63,556 bases of DNA from Promethearchaeota archaeon (GTDB lineage Archaea; Asgardarchaeota; Lokiarchaeia; Sigyniarchaeales; SOKP01): assembly GCA_029838195.1 (NCBI GenBank), contig JALGVJ010000021.1, forward strand, positions 1 to 63,556, read 5' to 3'. Shown in pieces: positions 1-11,000 of the stretch (its first letter is position 1; each line of letters begins with the position of its first letter). Below the pieces are notes generated by a model. It was given only the letters and a program-made list of their open reading frames with translations, ran no database searches and was not told the origin of the DNA. The position numbers and the translations under genes are program-made.

Positions 1-106
1 GAAAATGATCTTTGAGGTACTGAATTTGAATGGACTTGACTTGTTTTTCAATTTGAGTATCTACATACTCTTTTATTTCTTGCATTACATTAGGATCAAG
101 GGTCAT
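1..106 (-). CDS. N-terminal end of an unidentified protein (runs off the left edge)
   Basis: Reading the minus strand from an ATG at 106 gives 35 uninterrupted codons to the window edge, beginning MTLDPNVMQEIKEYVDTQIE. The stretch is hydrophilic, helical and rich in Lys, Gln and Glu, like the start of an alpha-helical or coiled-coil protein. The rest of the gene lies outside the window, so no family can be named. Upstream of the ATG is an AT-rich stretch with no clear Shine-Dalgarno sequence. Confidence 0.5.
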   Translation of the reverse strand, partial: MTLDPNVMQEIKEYVDTQIEKQVKSIQIQYLKDHF

Positions 107-202
107 GTTTTTTTTACCATCTTTTAAATAACTCTTTCAATAACATAATAATTTATTCTTTTAAAAAATTTATTTTCTTTTTAGATAATTGAATCAACCA
201 AT

Positions 203-466
203 TTGTTTCTATTGTATTATTTAATTTCACGGATTTATTTCAGAGATGGAAAGATACATGCTTTCGAAGATACACACCTTAAATTAATAGAAATGAAACA
301 CGATAGGCATTGGATGTCTGAAAAAAAATTCCTTTCCTTGAAAAACTGCTTAAAAAGGCACTACACCGAATTCTACGACTTTTTTCCCTTGGATTGCACG
401 CTAGAGCATTTGGCAAAAATAAAAAAATATTCCCATAACACCCTCGAACTTTCTAAACTTGTTTAA
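203..466 (+). CDS. Doubtful small ORF, unknown
   Basis: An 87-codon frame opening on TTG, with no visible Shine-Dalgarno sequence. The translation is mixed-composition and plausibly protein-like in its second half (several His, Lys and Phe), but resembles no family I know. It could be chance in AT-rich DNA, a decayed gene, or a real small gene starting at the internal ATG that begins MKHDRHW. Nothing in the neighbourhood supports a role. Confidence 0.2.
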   Translation: MFLLYYLISRIYFRDGKIHAFEDTHLKLIEMKHDRHWMSEKKFLSLKNCLKRHYTEFYDFFPLDCTLEHLAKIKKYSHNTLELSKLV

Positions 467-675
467 ATTTTATGGTATCCATGAAACTCATGAGCTTAAC
501 GGAACAAATGTGTAATTTAAAAAGCATTAGAATTGAAATGTGTTTTAACGTGAGGAATCGGTTTTTTATTTTTTACTTTCCTCTCGTTGTAGGACCTTTT
601 GAAGATATTATAAGTGAAGAACAATTATAGCCTAAGAGATAATAACCGAATATTCTAATAGTAATCAATAGTTTT

Positions 676-744
676 TTAAGACCAAGTAAATGTAATAAAA
701 ATAAAAAAGAGAAAAGAGAAGGATAAGAAAAATAAAAAAAAATA
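676..744 (-). terminator. U-tract terminator after the esterase gene
   Basis: Directly after the esterase stop, the minus strand reads as a series of oligo-T runs (a nine-T run, then runs of five to six). Archaeal intrinsic termination typically needs only such U-tracts, without a strong hairpin. Placement fits; no experimental signal can be seen. Confidence 0.45.
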
Positions 745-2448
745 TTAATGATAAATGTACATGAAACGCTCCATGTAATAAACAAACACGAGATTAAAAT
801 GAGAATTAAAGTATAAATCATTTGCATGGCCACAAAGAGGGAAATAAATTATAGCACATTCTTGGTTTCCCGCAGCGGTGTAGGTGTCTTTCCATCGTTG
901 AGAAACCGTCCAATGAACTAGGGCATCTTGATATCCTTGGAATACCAAGCTTGGAGGACTCTCTGCGGTTATCATCAACTCTGGTCTCACGAGTTCGGGA
1001 GTCCCCCATTCATAAGGCAAGACATTTCCGGGATAAAATGGTATGATTCCCTTAACTTTAATTTTTGGACTAAAAAGGTATCTATATCTTCCACTATCGA
1101 TTGCGAGAGCAGTAGCACATGCCAAATGACCCCCTGCTGAGCCCCCAGAAATAAATACGGAATTCAAGTTAGCATTGTACTGGTCTGCGTGAGCAGCAAG
1201 ATATTTCGTGAATTCTCCAATATGACGGATCATGTCGTCTATGTTAAAGTTTCCTAAGACATTAACGGGCGTGAAGATATCTCCTTGCCTATTTGGGCGA
1301 TGTAAGCCATATTGTATGTCAAAAACGATGTATCCTTGAGAAGCAAAATATTTATTCATCTGCATCATATTAGAAAGGCCTTTATCATAAGATCTCCAGC
1401 TTCCTCCATGAATTCTTATTAAAACCGAACCTTGACCTGGTAAATCTTCACTATATTCTTTAGGATAATACACATCGAAGTATAATGTAATATTTTCATC
1501 TACTTCATAAGGACTCTTACTTCCATCAAAGTAAAGCACGTCTTTTTCTACAATATAATTATTGGATTTTACCCCTAAAAAGTATTGGAGCGTGGAGAAT
1601 TGGGTTTTTAAAAAATATTTGTTTTCAACATCCGTAGGGATTTTATTCCGCCAATCTTCGCCAAATGCTTCTGAAAAATTTTTTTCAGCATCTCGAATTG
1701 CCACAGGAGTTAAAGCATAAGGCATGAAAAGAATTACGGAGATAATGAGGGTGATCAAGGTAAACACGTGATAAATTTTTCGGTTTTTTTGCCCCACGTC
1801 TTTAAACACTATAGCAGTAGCGGCAAAGAACATGAAACTGAAACCAAGCGCGAGTTCTGGAATCACCATGCCTAAAAAAGCCCTATAGCCAAATAGGACG
1901 ATGGAAGCTAAATAAAATCCAAAGCCAAGTACGATGCAGAGAACGATTACATCAATGATTTTTCGTCTCAAGGTTTTATGGTACGTTTTTGGAGAGAAGT
2001 CCCAGAGCTCATTTACCTCGATTTGTTTAAATATATATGCATTCAAGAGCAATCCATACGTTAATGAGCCAAAGAACCCTCCATAAATCAAAAAATAAAG
2101 CTGATAAGCATCAGAAAAAGTCGTAGAATAGGAAGAAGAGAGGAAAAAGTTGCCAAACATCATCATGGGCATGGAAACGCTCTGAATTAGTAAATAAAGG
2201 TATAGCAATGCATTAATTATTTTTGCCGAGCGATTTTTTTTATTAAGATTATGGCTAATGTAATAGAAATAAAAGAAATTATAAAACAGTAAGAAAATGT
2301 ACGCAAACCCGCCAATGTCCCATGAGATATTGTATCTTGTAGAAATGGCATAAATTAAACCTAAGGCTATTGATATTACATGAAAGCAAAGAGATATGAG
2401 GGTTATATTTTTTACATTTAAGTATTTTTTCATGATATAAAGCCTCAA
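745..2448 (-). CDS. Membrane-anchored alpha/beta-hydrolase (HSL/BD-FAE-type esterase)
   Basis: 567 residues in two parts. Residues 1 to about 270 hold around seven hydrophobic helices, so the protein sits in the cell membrane. The rest is an alpha/beta-hydrolase domain of the hormone-sensitive-lipase/carboxylesterase type: the oxyanion motif HGGSW near residue 347, the nucleophile elbow SGGSAGG near 434, an Asp in GYQDAL near 508 and the His of CGHAND near 539 make a full catalytic triad. The family hydrolyses carboxylic esters; the substrate here is unknown. A fused multi-helix membrane domain is unusual for the family, which is normally a soluble ~300-residue enzyme. It is divergently placed to the glycosyltransferase at 2583, with 134 bases between them. 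Confidence 0.8.
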   Translation of the reverse strand: MRLYIMKKYLNVKNITLISLCFHVISIALGLIYAISTRYNISWDIGGFAYIFLLFYNFFYFYYISHNLNKKNRSAKIINALLYLYLLIQSVSMPMMMFGNFFLSSSYSTTFSDAYQLYFLIYGGFFGSLTYGLLLNAYIFKQIEVNELWDFSPKTYHKTLRRKIIDVIVLCIVLGFGFYLASIVLFGYRAFLGMVIPELALGFSFMFFAATAIVFKDVGQKNRKIYHVFTLITLIISVILFMPYALTPVAIRDAEKNFSEAFGEDWRNKIPTDVENKYFLKTQFSTLQYFLGVKSNNYIVEKDVLYFDGSKSPYEVDENITLYFDVYYPKEYSEDLPGQGSVLIRIHGGSWRSYDKGLSNMMQMNKYFASQGYIVFDIQYGLHRPNRQGDIFTPVNVLGNFNIDDMIRHIGEFTKYLAAHADQYNANLNSVFISGGSAGGHLACATALAIDSGRYRYLFSPKIKVKGIIPFYPGNVLPYEWGTPELVRPELMITAESPPSLVFQGYQDALVHWTVSQRWKDTYTAAGNQECAIIYFPLCGHANDLYFNSHFNLVFVYYMERFMYIYH

Positions 2449-2582
2449 ATCTATAGTCTATAATTATAGTTTTTATTTAAATTAATGTTAACGTTTAAAA
2501 TTTAAATTTCTTAAATCTTCAATAAAATTTAAATACTATTTTTAATATTTTTAAAAACTAATTATAAAAGCTTGAAAACTCT
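2449..2582. promoter_or_regulatory. Divergent promoter region with a 12-bp palindrome
   Basis: The space between two divergent start codons is almost pure A/T and holds a perfect palindrome CTATAATTATAG at 2458-2469 and TATA-like stretches for both directions (for example TATAAAAG at 2563-2570). In DNA this AT-rich, short palindromes arise by chance, so the regulatory reading is tentative. Confidence 0.3.
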
Positions 2583-4202
2583 ATGCGACTCAACTCTTTT
2601 GAGAAACGAAGAAAAATTGAACTAATTATTTCAGCTATTTTGGGTTTAATAGGGGTTATTCTTGTACTTCTTAAAACTTCTAAATATGGAGTGGGCATGA
2701 GCGTTGATGGAACTCGATATATTTCCATTGCAAGGAATTTAGTTTCTAATGGAAAATATGAAAGTTTCTTAAATGATCCCGTGCCTCAATTTCCTCCTCT
2801 TTATCCCTTATTGTTAGCATCTTTAGGTTTTTTAGGAATCGATCCTTATGTTGGAGCAAGATTCGTGAATGCAATTGCGTTTGGATTGATAGTTTTTTTG
2901 TCTCGAGAAATTTTTTCGAAATTCATAAAGTCTTTAATCTTGGTTATTGCAGGCCAATTACTCATTCTATTCTCAATTCCTCTCTTGTGGGTTTCAAAAT
3001 GGGCTTGGACTGAACCAGTTTTCATTTTATTATTAACTTTATTTTCAATTTATTTTTTTAAGCTTATTGAAGCTCCAGAAGACCAAAAAATGAAACATGT
3101 TCTCATTCTTTCCATAATTTCAAGTCTATGTAATTTACAACGCTATATTGGCATGTTTGTCATTATTGTTTTTGGGATTCATTTTCTTTTTCTAGAAAAA
3201 AATTTTACAATATCTCGGAGAATTACAATAATATTTCTCTTTTGTTTAATTTCTGTAGCACCATTATCACTTTGGATCTTAAGAAATTTTTATATAACGG
3301 GAACTTTTATTGGAACGAGATCAAGGCCGAGAGCTTTTTCTGAAAATATACTAAATTTTGTCTATACAGTTACATTATGGATCGTATCACCAGACATCAT
3401 TACTTTTTTTAAATCCTTCCTTTCGAGTATGATTAAATTAAGTTTTCTTATAAGCAGTCTCATCATTATTGCTATTTTATTAATTTATTTAATTTTCTTA
3501 GATTTTAAAAAAAATAGGGAAAATGTAATTTACATAAAGGAATTTTATCATATTGGACTCATGATGGTAAGTTTTGTTTTCTTATTGTTCTATACCTCCC
3601 TTCAATTTAAATTTGATCCAATGGATAATAGAATAGTATCACCCCTGTATTTATATTTCATTACAATTATTTTAATTGTTCTCAAAAATTTAGCTCATTT
3701 AATTAAATCTTTATTTGCTTTTCTATCAAACAGAATTAATTTCCTTCCCAAAATTTTAAAAAATAATCGAATCGCTAGCTTGTTCGAAAAAATAATTATT
3801 ATTGTCATGATATTAATTCTTTTCGTCCATCCTTTTTTCTATAATTATAAAAGTCTTATCAGGGAAATGCAGAAAGGAGCAGGAGGATATACCTATTATT
3901 ATTGGAAGGAATCAGAAATCATTAAATATGTTCAAAATAAAGAATGGGATGGGAAAATTTATTCAAATAATCCTCACTTGATATATAGCAATACGGGCGT
4001 AATAACTTATAACTTACCCGTGAAAGGAGAAGATATTTCAGAATTTAAAGAAACAATTAAAAATGAACAGAAAGTTTATTTGATTTGGTTTGGAACAAGC
4101 GAAACGTCAGTTGCTTACTACGATTTAACCTACATCAAACAAAATTTTAATTTAAAAATTATTCAGAGTTTTCCAAACGGAACGATTTACCAATTTGTAT
4201 AG
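2583..4202 (+). CDS. GT-C family membrane glycosyltransferase (ArnT/PMT-like)
   Basis: 539 residues with about eleven transmembrane helices. After the first helix comes a lumenal-type loop with VDGTRYISIA followed by a PPLYP motif, the usual layout of polyprenyl-phosphate-sugar-dependent GT-C enzymes (PMT/ArnT/GT39-GT83 group), whose catalytic Asp lies in this first loop. The C-terminal 100 residues form a soluble extracytoplasmic domain. The family moves sugars from dolichyl/polyprenyl phosphate to proteins or lipids outside the membrane, so a role in surface glycosylation is likely. Donor and acceptor cannot be read from sequence. It stands alone, divergent to the esterase. Confidence 0.75.
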   Translation: MRLNSFEKRRKIELIISAILGLIGVILVLLKTSKYGVGMSVDGTRYISIARNLVSNGKYESFLNDPVPQFPPLYPLLLASLGFLGIDPYVGARFVNAIAFGLIVFLSREIFSKFIKSLILVIAGQLLILFSIPLLWVSKWAWTEPVFILLLTLFSIYFFKLIEAPEDQKMKHVLILSIISSLCNLQRYIGMFVIIVFGIHFLFLEKNFTISRRITIIFLFCLISVAPLSLWILRNFYITGTFIGTRSRPRAFSENILNFVYTVTLWIVSPDIITFFKSFLSSMIKLSFLISSLIIIAILLIYLIFLDFKKNRENVIYIKEFYHIGLMMVSFVFLLFYTSLQFKFDPMDNRIVSPLYLYFITIILIVLKNLAHLIKSLFAFLSNRINFLPKILKNNRIASLFEKIIIIVMILILFVHPFFYNYKSLIREMQKGAGGYTYYYWKESEIIKYVQNKEWDGKIYSNNPHLIYSNTGVITYNLPVKGEDISEFKETIKNEQKVYLIWFGTSETSVAYYDLTYIKQNFNLKIIQSFPNGTIYQFV

Positions 4203-4315
4203 AAGATTTATCCTGAATAAAATATTTTAGAATAGTTTTGTTTTACATGTTCCGTTAAACTTTTTAATATCTTTCATGTTGTTTGATGTTTGATTGATGA
4301 GTTAGTATTTTTAGG

Positions 4316-4351
4316 AAAAAAACCCATTAATAATTATATTCAAGAAAAAAA
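4316..4351 (-). terminator. U-tract terminator after the 921-residue HdrA gene
   Basis: On the minus strand, 50-85 bases past the stop of the HdrA-like gene, two runs of seven T's (4345-4351 and 4316-4322) lie in AT-rich DNA between convergent genes. This suits an archaeal U-tract terminator. Confidence 0.4.
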
Positions 4352-4400
4352 TAATTGAATACTATTTAAAATACAATATATTAATTCCAGAGTAGCTACC

Positions 4401-7166
4401 CTATTCTATAATAGTCAGCTCTTCTTTATCTTTAGGACTTTTTGCCTTCTCTAAAAAGTAAGGATCGATTATCCGTTCGATTTCTTTAATATCATGATGC
4501 CGTGGAACTATGGCTTTTAATCGACAAGTTGCTGCACATCGTCCGCAACCACGGCAGATCGCAGGATTTATATACGCTTTTTTGGTAGGTATGCTCACAT
4601 CTTCATATTCTTGTCTGATATCCACGAGAGAAATTGCTTCAAAAACACAAACTTCGGCACAATTTCCACATCCATTACATTTATCGAGGTTTACTTCTAC
4701 ATCTTTAAAGAAACATTCGATAGAGAGGAGAAAAGAGAGGATTTCCAATCTCGTGGCCGAAATTTCTTTCATAGTTAAAAATCTACTGGCTCTACCCGCT
4801 GCGGCGTTCGCCTCTATTATGGAATCTTGAACATTTTTGGGCCACTGAGCGCAGCCACACACGAAAATACCTTCCGTAACAAAGTCTAGAGGTCTTAATT
4901 TTTCATGAGCTTCTACGAAAAATCCATACTCATCGATTGGAATTTTTAACATGGAAGCAAGTTCATGAACTTCTTGTCGAGGGATCAAGGGTGTTGAGAG
5001 AATGATTAAATCCGTTTTAATATGGATGCTCTTCGTAGGATCTTGATAATCTTGTAAGGTAATTTCGTATTTTTCAGGATCTTTATTGATTTTCTTAATG
5101 CGAGGAATGTTTTCTAAATCATATTTTAAGTAAGTGGCAAATTTCTTTCTCTTGGAAGCAAATTTTTCAAATTCTTTTTTCGCCACGTGAAGTTCTCTAA
5201 TTAAAACAAGAACGTCTAAGCCGGGTTTTAATTCTTTCAAAATATTAATGTTTTTAATAGTATTGCTACAACAAATATTAGAACAATAAGAATATCCTCC
5301 TCTCTGTCTTGCATTAACGCACATGATAAATGTAACATTATGAATGTTATCTAACCATGAAACATCTTGCTTTTTTAATAATTTCTCTAATTCCATGTGA
5401 GTAAGAATGTTATTATTTAATTCACTATATTGAAAGAGCCCATGAGGCTTGAATTCTTGAGCACCTATGGCCACTATAATAACGCCAACTTTTATTTCTT
5501 GGTACCGGCCATCAGAACTTATTATAGAAACATCATAATTTCCAATGGACCCCTTAATCCTTTCAATTTTTGATTTTAAAAAGATATGGATCTTCTCATT
5601 AGCCTTAATTTCTGTCATTGTTTTTTCTAATAAAAGGGATGCCTTTTCCTGTATGGGATAAAGAACATTCACGTGATTAAGATTTCCCCCTAATCTACCT
5701 TCTTTTTCAATAACATACGTTTTAAATCCTTGATTTGCAATGTTTAAAGCTGCCGTCATTCCCGATATTCCTCCTCCGATTATTAAGGCTACTGGATGAA
5801 CTCGAATGATTTCTCTTTCCGATAAAATGTCTATTTCTCTATCCCGCGTTAAAGAATGCCTTTTTGCTCGTAACATGGTCGCTACTTGAGAAGCTACGCC
5901 ACTTGCATCAGCGACGGTTTCGGAAATATTCATGGGGCCATGACAAAATCCGCATAAAAACACTCCTTCACGTGTCGATAAGGACTTATTAAAATAAGAT
6001 TTTTCCTTAAAAAAGCCAAATTGATCTAACTCCACCCCCATGATTTTCGCTAACTCTTTAGTACCCCTTGAAGGAACGAGAGGCGCAGCTAAGACTGCCA
6101 AATTTGCTCTAAATACTTTATTTTTATCATTAGTTTTTAAATCATCATAATAAATTAAAATATCATTCGTTTCCGGGTCTTCTTTTAATTCGTGAACTTT
6201 GGAAAAATAATAGTGAATTCCATGTTGTTTTTCAGCCTCTTTAGTGAATTCATAAAAATTTTTTCCAAATACCCGAATATTATGCCGAAATATCGCAATC
6301 TGGGCATCATTAATATAATTTTTAGCTAAAATTCCATTTTTAGTGGTGTACATACAACAAACGCGTGAACAATAAGGTGTTTCCCGTTTTGAATACCCCG
6401 AACTCGCACAATGAATAAAAGCGATTGTCTTCGGTTCTTTTTCGTCACTCGGGCGTAATATTTGTGCCCCGAAAGGACCCGTAGGACAAGAAATGCGTTC
6501 AAATTCCAACGCATTGACAACATTCTTGTATTGATATCCCCACGTAGGTGCCAATTCTTCACCTAACATGTCAAATCCCGTAGATAAAATAATTACTCCT
6601 ATTTGTAAGGTGAGCTGCTCGGGTTTTTGATCATAATCAATAGCTCCCGCTTTACATACTTTTGAACAAACTCCACACACTCCACGTTGCATATACAAAC
6701 ATAAATTAGAATCTATTAAATATATCGGGGGAATTGCTTGAGGAAAAGGAATGTAAATGGACTTTCGCTTCCCTAAATTCATGTCAAATAAATTGGGTGT
6801 TTCTACTTTTGGACATTTTTTAGCGCAATCTCCGCATGCCCGACATTTTGTCTCATCCACATACCTAGGGTTTTTTTCAAGCGTGACTGTAAAATTCCCT
6901 GCTTTTCCTTTAACTTTTTTTACTTCGGTCAAGGTATATAATATAATATTAGGATTTTTATACACGGCAACCATCTTAGGAATGAGAGAACATAAAGAAC
7001 ATGACATGTCAGGAAATAATTTATCTAATTGTGCCATTCTACCGCCAATTGAAGGAGATTTTTCCACCAAATAGACTTTAAACCCCAGTTCCGTTAGATC
7101 CAAGGAAGCTTGGATTCCCGCAATTCCAGCACCCACCACTAAAACTGATCCAATGGTATCTTTCAT
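4401..7166 (-). CDS. hdrA: HdrA-like double-module iron-sulfur flavoprotein (921 aa)
   Basis: Two HdrA-type modules fused in one chain. Module 1 starts with an FAD Rossmann motif (GAGIAGIQ) and the HdrA hallmark CSLCSLIPKM, followed by ferredoxin motifs CRACGDCAKKC and CGVCSKVC. Module 2 opens with a second FAD motif (GGGISGMTAAL) near residue 459 and ends with two 4Fe-4S motifs, CNGCGNCAEVC near 825 and CRGCGRCAATC near 870. It is close to the first and last parts of the 1028-residue paralogue at 8082 but lacks the middle CHCG/SCTPRTHE domain. HdrA carries the bifurcating FAD of Hdr complexes; here it probably passes electrons in a soluble Hdr assembly. A 448-base gap separates it from the main cluster, so it may have its own promoter. 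Confidence 0.85.
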   Translation of the reverse strand: MKDTIGSVLVVGAGIAGIQASLDLTELGFKVYLVEKSPSIGGRMAQLDKLFPDMSCSLCSLIPKMVAVYKNPNIILYTLTEVKKVKGKAGNFTVTLEKNPRYVDETKCRACGDCAKKCPKVETPNLFDMNLGKRKSIYIPFPQAIPPIYLIDSNLCLYMQRGVCGVCSKVCKAGAIDYDQKPEQLTLQIGVIILSTGFDMLGEELAPTWGYQYKNVVNALEFERISCPTGPFGAQILRPSDEKEPKTIAFIHCASSGYSKRETPYCSRVCCMYTTKNGILAKNYINDAQIAIFRHNIRVFGKNFYEFTKEAEKQHGIHYYFSKVHELKEDPETNDILIYYDDLKTNDKNKVFRANLAVLAAPLVPSRGTKELAKIMGVELDQFGFFKEKSYFNKSLSTREGVFLCGFCHGPMNISETVADASGVASQVATMLRAKRHSLTRDREIDILSEREIIRVHPVALIIGGGISGMTAALNIANQGFKTYVIEKEGRLGGNLNHVNVLYPIQEKASLLLEKTMTEIKANEKIHIFLKSKIERIKGSIGNYDVSIISSDGRYQEIKVGVIIVAIGAQEFKPHGLFQYSELNNNILTHMELEKLLKKQDVSWLDNIHNVTFIMCVNARQRGGYSYCSNICCSNTIKNINILKELKPGLDVLVLIRELHVAKKEFEKFASKRKKFATYLKYDLENIPRIKKINKDPEKYEITLQDYQDPTKSIHIKTDLIILSTPLIPRQEVHELASMLKIPIDEYGFFVEAHEKLRPLDFVTEGIFVCGCAQWPKNVQDSIIEANAAAGRASRFLTMKEISATRLEILSFLLSIECFFKDVEVNLDKCNGCGNCAEVCVFEAISLVDIRQEYEDVSIPTKKAYINPAICRGCGRCAATCRLKAIVPRHHDIKEIERIIDPYFLEKAKSPKDKEELTIIE

Positions 7167-7614
7167 GAGATAACCCTTCTTATTAAAATTTAGTTTAATA
7201 TCTTCCTATTTTATAAAACATTTTGCGAGAAAATGATAATAAAATCTTTTCCGTTAATCTTTAAATAAGGAAAAACGGCTATTTAAATTTTTCGTTGAAA
7301 AATGTAGGATTACGATAATAATTATTTATATATCTTTTCTTTTATGATAATCCTGAGTTTTCGTTTTGCCATTATGGATCAGATTTAGTGATTATGATAT
7401 ACGGTTCCTGGCATTACTAATGAGAAGGATCACTAAAGACAAGATAATTGATCCGATCCCAAAAAGATCTTAAATAGATCTTTCTAAAATCATCAAGTGA
7501 GAACCACTAACTCACGTTCACTTAAAAAAATAAAAGGAATATTTAATGAGAGTGTTATTGTTACCTGGCCTTCCCATCCAAAATTAAGGAATTTTACTAT
7601 TTTAATGAATTTAT
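7167..7614. promoter_or_regulatory. Intergenic region with inverted repeats, upstream of the 921-aa HdrA gene
   Basis: No gene seen in 448 bases. It holds a dyad AAAGATCT-TAAAT-AGATCTTT at 7463-7483 and another, GTGAG-N9-CTCAC, at 7497-7515. These could be the end structure of the long operon finishing at 7615, or sites for the gene starting at 7166. On the minus strand, AT-rich TATA-like stretches at about 7215-7265 precede the 7166 start, and AGAAGGG about seven bases before the ATG may be its Shine-Dalgarno sequence. Confidence 0.35.
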
Positions 7615-8052
7615 TTAAAGTTTTTTGAGAGGGCCTAATTCTTTTATCTGATTCGTAAATTCCGTTATTAAATCCGCAAACTTTTTTCCTTCTGAAGCAC
7701 TAACCCATTCCAGTCTTACTCGCCTACCATCAATTCCTAATTGCTTTATAACAATTTCATGTACTTTTTTAAAGCGCTCACGAGTATATTCATTTCCCGA
7801 GATATAATGACAATCGCCAATATGACAGCCCGTTACGAGAACACCATCTGCCCCCTCCTTTAATGCTTTTAAAATAAAGGAAGGATCTACTCTTCCCGAG
7901 CACATTACTCGAATGATTCTCATGTTAGGAGGATATTGGAACCGTGAGACGCCCGCCAAATCAGCTCCAGCATAGGAACACCAATTGCAACAAAACACTA
8001 AGATTTCTGGGTTAAACTGCGCTTTATTTTCTTTTATTTTTGATCTTGACAT
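7615..8052 (-). CDS. mvhD: MvhD/VhuD-type electron-transfer subunit, cysteine form
   Basis: 145 residues, the full length of the MvhD (FlpD) family, which holds a 2Fe-2S cluster and passes electrons to HdrA. Conserved cysteines are in CCNWCSYAGADLAG (C21, C22, C25), C51 in CSGRVD, and C76 and C81 in TGCHIGDCHY. It follows the 1028-residue HdrA gene by 29 bases and is surely co-transcribed. All cluster ligands are Cys, in contrast to the paralogue at 15220-15702, where two of these positions are UGA. No Ni-Fe hydrogenase gene is nearby, so its electrons must come from another donor, plausibly the FrhB-like proteins of the same cluster. Confidence 0.9.
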   Translation of the reverse strand: MSRSKIKENKAQFNPEILVFCCNWCSYAGADLAGVSRFQYPPNMRIIRVMCSGRVDPSFILKALKEGADGVLVTGCHIGDCHYISGNEYTRERFKKVHEIVIKQLGIDGRRVRLEWVSASEGKKFADLITEFTNQIKELGPLKKL

Positions 8053-8081
8053 TTTTTAATACATCTATTATAATAATTTTA

Positions 8082-11000
8082 TTATTCTTCTAATAAATAG
8101 GCTTCAATCATCTCATAGATCTGGTCAAAATCGTAATGCTTGACCGAGATTGCTCCGTTTGGGCAAGTTGCTGCGCAAGTTCCGCATCCCTTGCACAGTG
8201 CTGAGTTGATAAAGGATTTTTTTAATATGAGACTTAAATCCTCGAATTCCATGGAAGCTTCTTTAATTTCAATTGCATTATAAGGACAGACGGATTTGCA
8301 TTTTCCGCAACCCACGCATCGCTCGAGGATTACTTCTGCGATTAGCCCCGAGGTTTTAATGGTTTTTGCACTCAAGAATCTACTTGCTCTTCCGGCAGCA
8401 CCATTGGCTTGAGCAATGGTATCTTGAATATTTTTTGGCCATTGAGCGCAACCAGCAAGGAAAATTCCATCAGTAGCAAAATCAAGAGGTCTTAATTTTA
8501 CATGGGCTTCCAAGAAAAATCCATTTTTATCGAGCGGGACTTTTAACATCTTTGCTAGCTCCGTCAAATTATCTGCTGGAATCATGGGTGTTGAGAGGAT
8601 GATGGCATCCGTTTCAAACTCAATTTGATCGTGTAAGTTTACGTCCCGCACTTTAATTTTATATTTTTCTCCTTTTCCTTTTAATTTAGAAATAATAGGC
8701 ATGTTATCCAAGTCATATTTCAAGAACATGGCCTCTTTTCTCCGTTCACGATAATACTCTTCAAATTCTTTTTTAGCCATCTGAATGTCCCGATAGAGCA
8801 CTACAATTTCGAGGTCAGGTTTTAATTGTTTAAGAATTGCGATATTTTTCATGGCTATCCCGCAACAAATATTTGAACAGTAAGTAATACCTTTCGGTTG
8901 TCGGGCATTAACGCAAAGTACCATAGTAATGCGTTTTAATTTCTCTAACCACGATGAGGCATCGTTCTTTAATTTTTGTTCCAATTCTAATTGAGTGAGA
9001 ACATTTTTATTTTTTGAAGCATATTGAAAGAGTCCTTCGGGTTTTAGCTCTTGGGCCCCCGTTGCTACGATGATTGTTCCAATTAACATTTTTTGAACCT
9101 TGTTCTTTGAGTCCTCAATGGAAACCTCATAATTTCCAATATATCCTTTAATATCTTTAATCTTGGATTTGAGTAAAAGCGTGATATTCTTATTTGTTTT
9201 CACTTTCTTGATGGTTTCCTCAAGAATTTTCGAAGCATCTTGATGATTTGGATACAAAACATGAAGATGTTTCAAATTTCCCCCTAACTCCTTTTCTTTT
9301 TCCACGAGAAATGCTTGAAATCCTTGATTGGCAATGTTCAAGGCTGCGGTCATCCCGGCGATGCCTCCACCAATTACCAGCGCAGTCGGGGATATGTCTA
9401 ATTTTTCTTCTTTCAAGGGTTTTAGCAAGCGTGCTTTCGCGACCGCCATTCGGATCAAATCCTTGGCTTTTTCCGTGGCGGCTTCATTATCTCCCATGTG
9501 AACCCAAGAACATTGATCCCGAATATTCACCATTTCAAACAAGTATTTATTCAAGCCCGCTTCTTGACATGTCTCTTGAAATAGCGTTTCATGAGTCCTC
9601 GGCGTGCAGGAGGCTACAATGAATCGATTTAAATTATATTCATGGATCATTTCTTTAATCCTCGCCTGCGAATCACTGGAACAACTATATAAATTCGCCT
9701 CGCAATGAACCACTCCCGGTAGCTTGCTTACATACTCCACCACGCTCGATACATCAACGTATTTCCCAATGTTTATCCCACAATGGCACACTAATACACC
9801 AATACGGGGAGGATCCGTGATCTTCACCTCTATCTCGGGGACTTCAATAGTTTTTTCCTTGATGTTAGAATTTTTAACGGAATTTAATAAATTTGCCACT
9901 TGGGCGGCTACTCCACTGGCATCAGCAACGGTTTCGGGAATATCCATCGGCCCCTGACAAAAACCACATAAAAAGATGCCTTCGCGGCTCGATAAGAATT
10001 TATCAAAATAAGAACGCTCTTGGAAGAAGCGATATTTATCTAATTGAATGCCTAAAATCTCAGCTAATTCTTCAATTCCCCTCGGAGGAACTAAAGGCGT
10101 CGCTAATACAACCAAATTTGCTACAAACGCTTTAAATTCCCCCGTTTTCAAATCCTCATAATGAATTATTAAATCTTTTGTTTCCGGAACCTCTTCAATC
10201 TTGCTTATTTTAGTATTATAATATTGTACCCCATATTCTTCTTGAGCCCGCTGCGTGAATTCATAAAAATTCTTACCATAAGCCCTGATGTCGTGCCGGA
10301 ATACGTGACATTTAGACTTTTCCGAATGCTCCTTCGTTATGATCGCTTCTTTAGCCGTGTACATGCAGCAGACCGAGGAACAATAAGGAATGTTCTCATG
10401 TAAATCTCGAGAACCCGCACATTGAATGAAAGCTATGTTTTCGGGCTCATCATGATCGCTTGGCCTAAGCACGTGCCCTCCAAATGGACCCGAAGCACAT
10501 AAAATTCGCTCGTATTCCAAGGCCGTGACGACATTTTGAAATTTATAACCCCATCGAGATGATAATTCCTCGGAAAGCATTTCAAATCCGGTGGCTACAA
10601 CAATGGCACCCACTTTAATTTCGATTTCTTCCGGCTTTTGCTCATAATCTATGGCTTCCGCCTTGCAAACTTTTTGACAGACGCCACACACGTTTTTTGT
10701 CAATTTCAAGCAAATTTCAGGATCTATGAGATATACAGGAGGGACTGCTTGAGGAAAAGGAATATAAATGGACTTTCGCTTCCCTAAATTCATGTCAAAA
10801 GCGTTAGGTACCTCTATCTTTGGACACTTTGCCGCGCAATCCCCGCACCCCTTACATTTTTTCTCATCAACATATCGTGGTTTTTTAAGTACGGCTACAG
10901 TAAAGTCTCCTGCTTTTCCCTCAACTTTTTTTACCTCATGATAAGTCATGAGCTCAATATTGGGATTTCGGTAAACTTCTACCATTTTAGGGGCAAGAAT

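Larger units (their letters stand above)
107..744. other. Mostly non-coding stretch between the partial left-edge gene and the esterase gene
   Basis: Very AT-rich. The only open frame of note is the doubtful one at 203-466. A hydrophobic frame at 573-833 on the minus strand runs into the esterase gene in another frame and looks like a shadow. The part nearest the esterase stop is an oligo-T-rich tract on the minus strand, listed separately as a terminator. I see no RNA gene here. Confidence 0.4.

Noticed and set aside
573..833. Hydrophobic minus-strand ORF of 86 codons
   Set aside because: It overlaps the esterase C-terminus in another frame and its hydrophobic low-complexity sequence is what oligo-T DNA gives by chance.
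9248..10135. Plus-strand ORFs opposite the large HdrA gene
   Set aside because: They are shadows of the HdrA gene; the sequences have no domain marks and no ribosome-binding sites.
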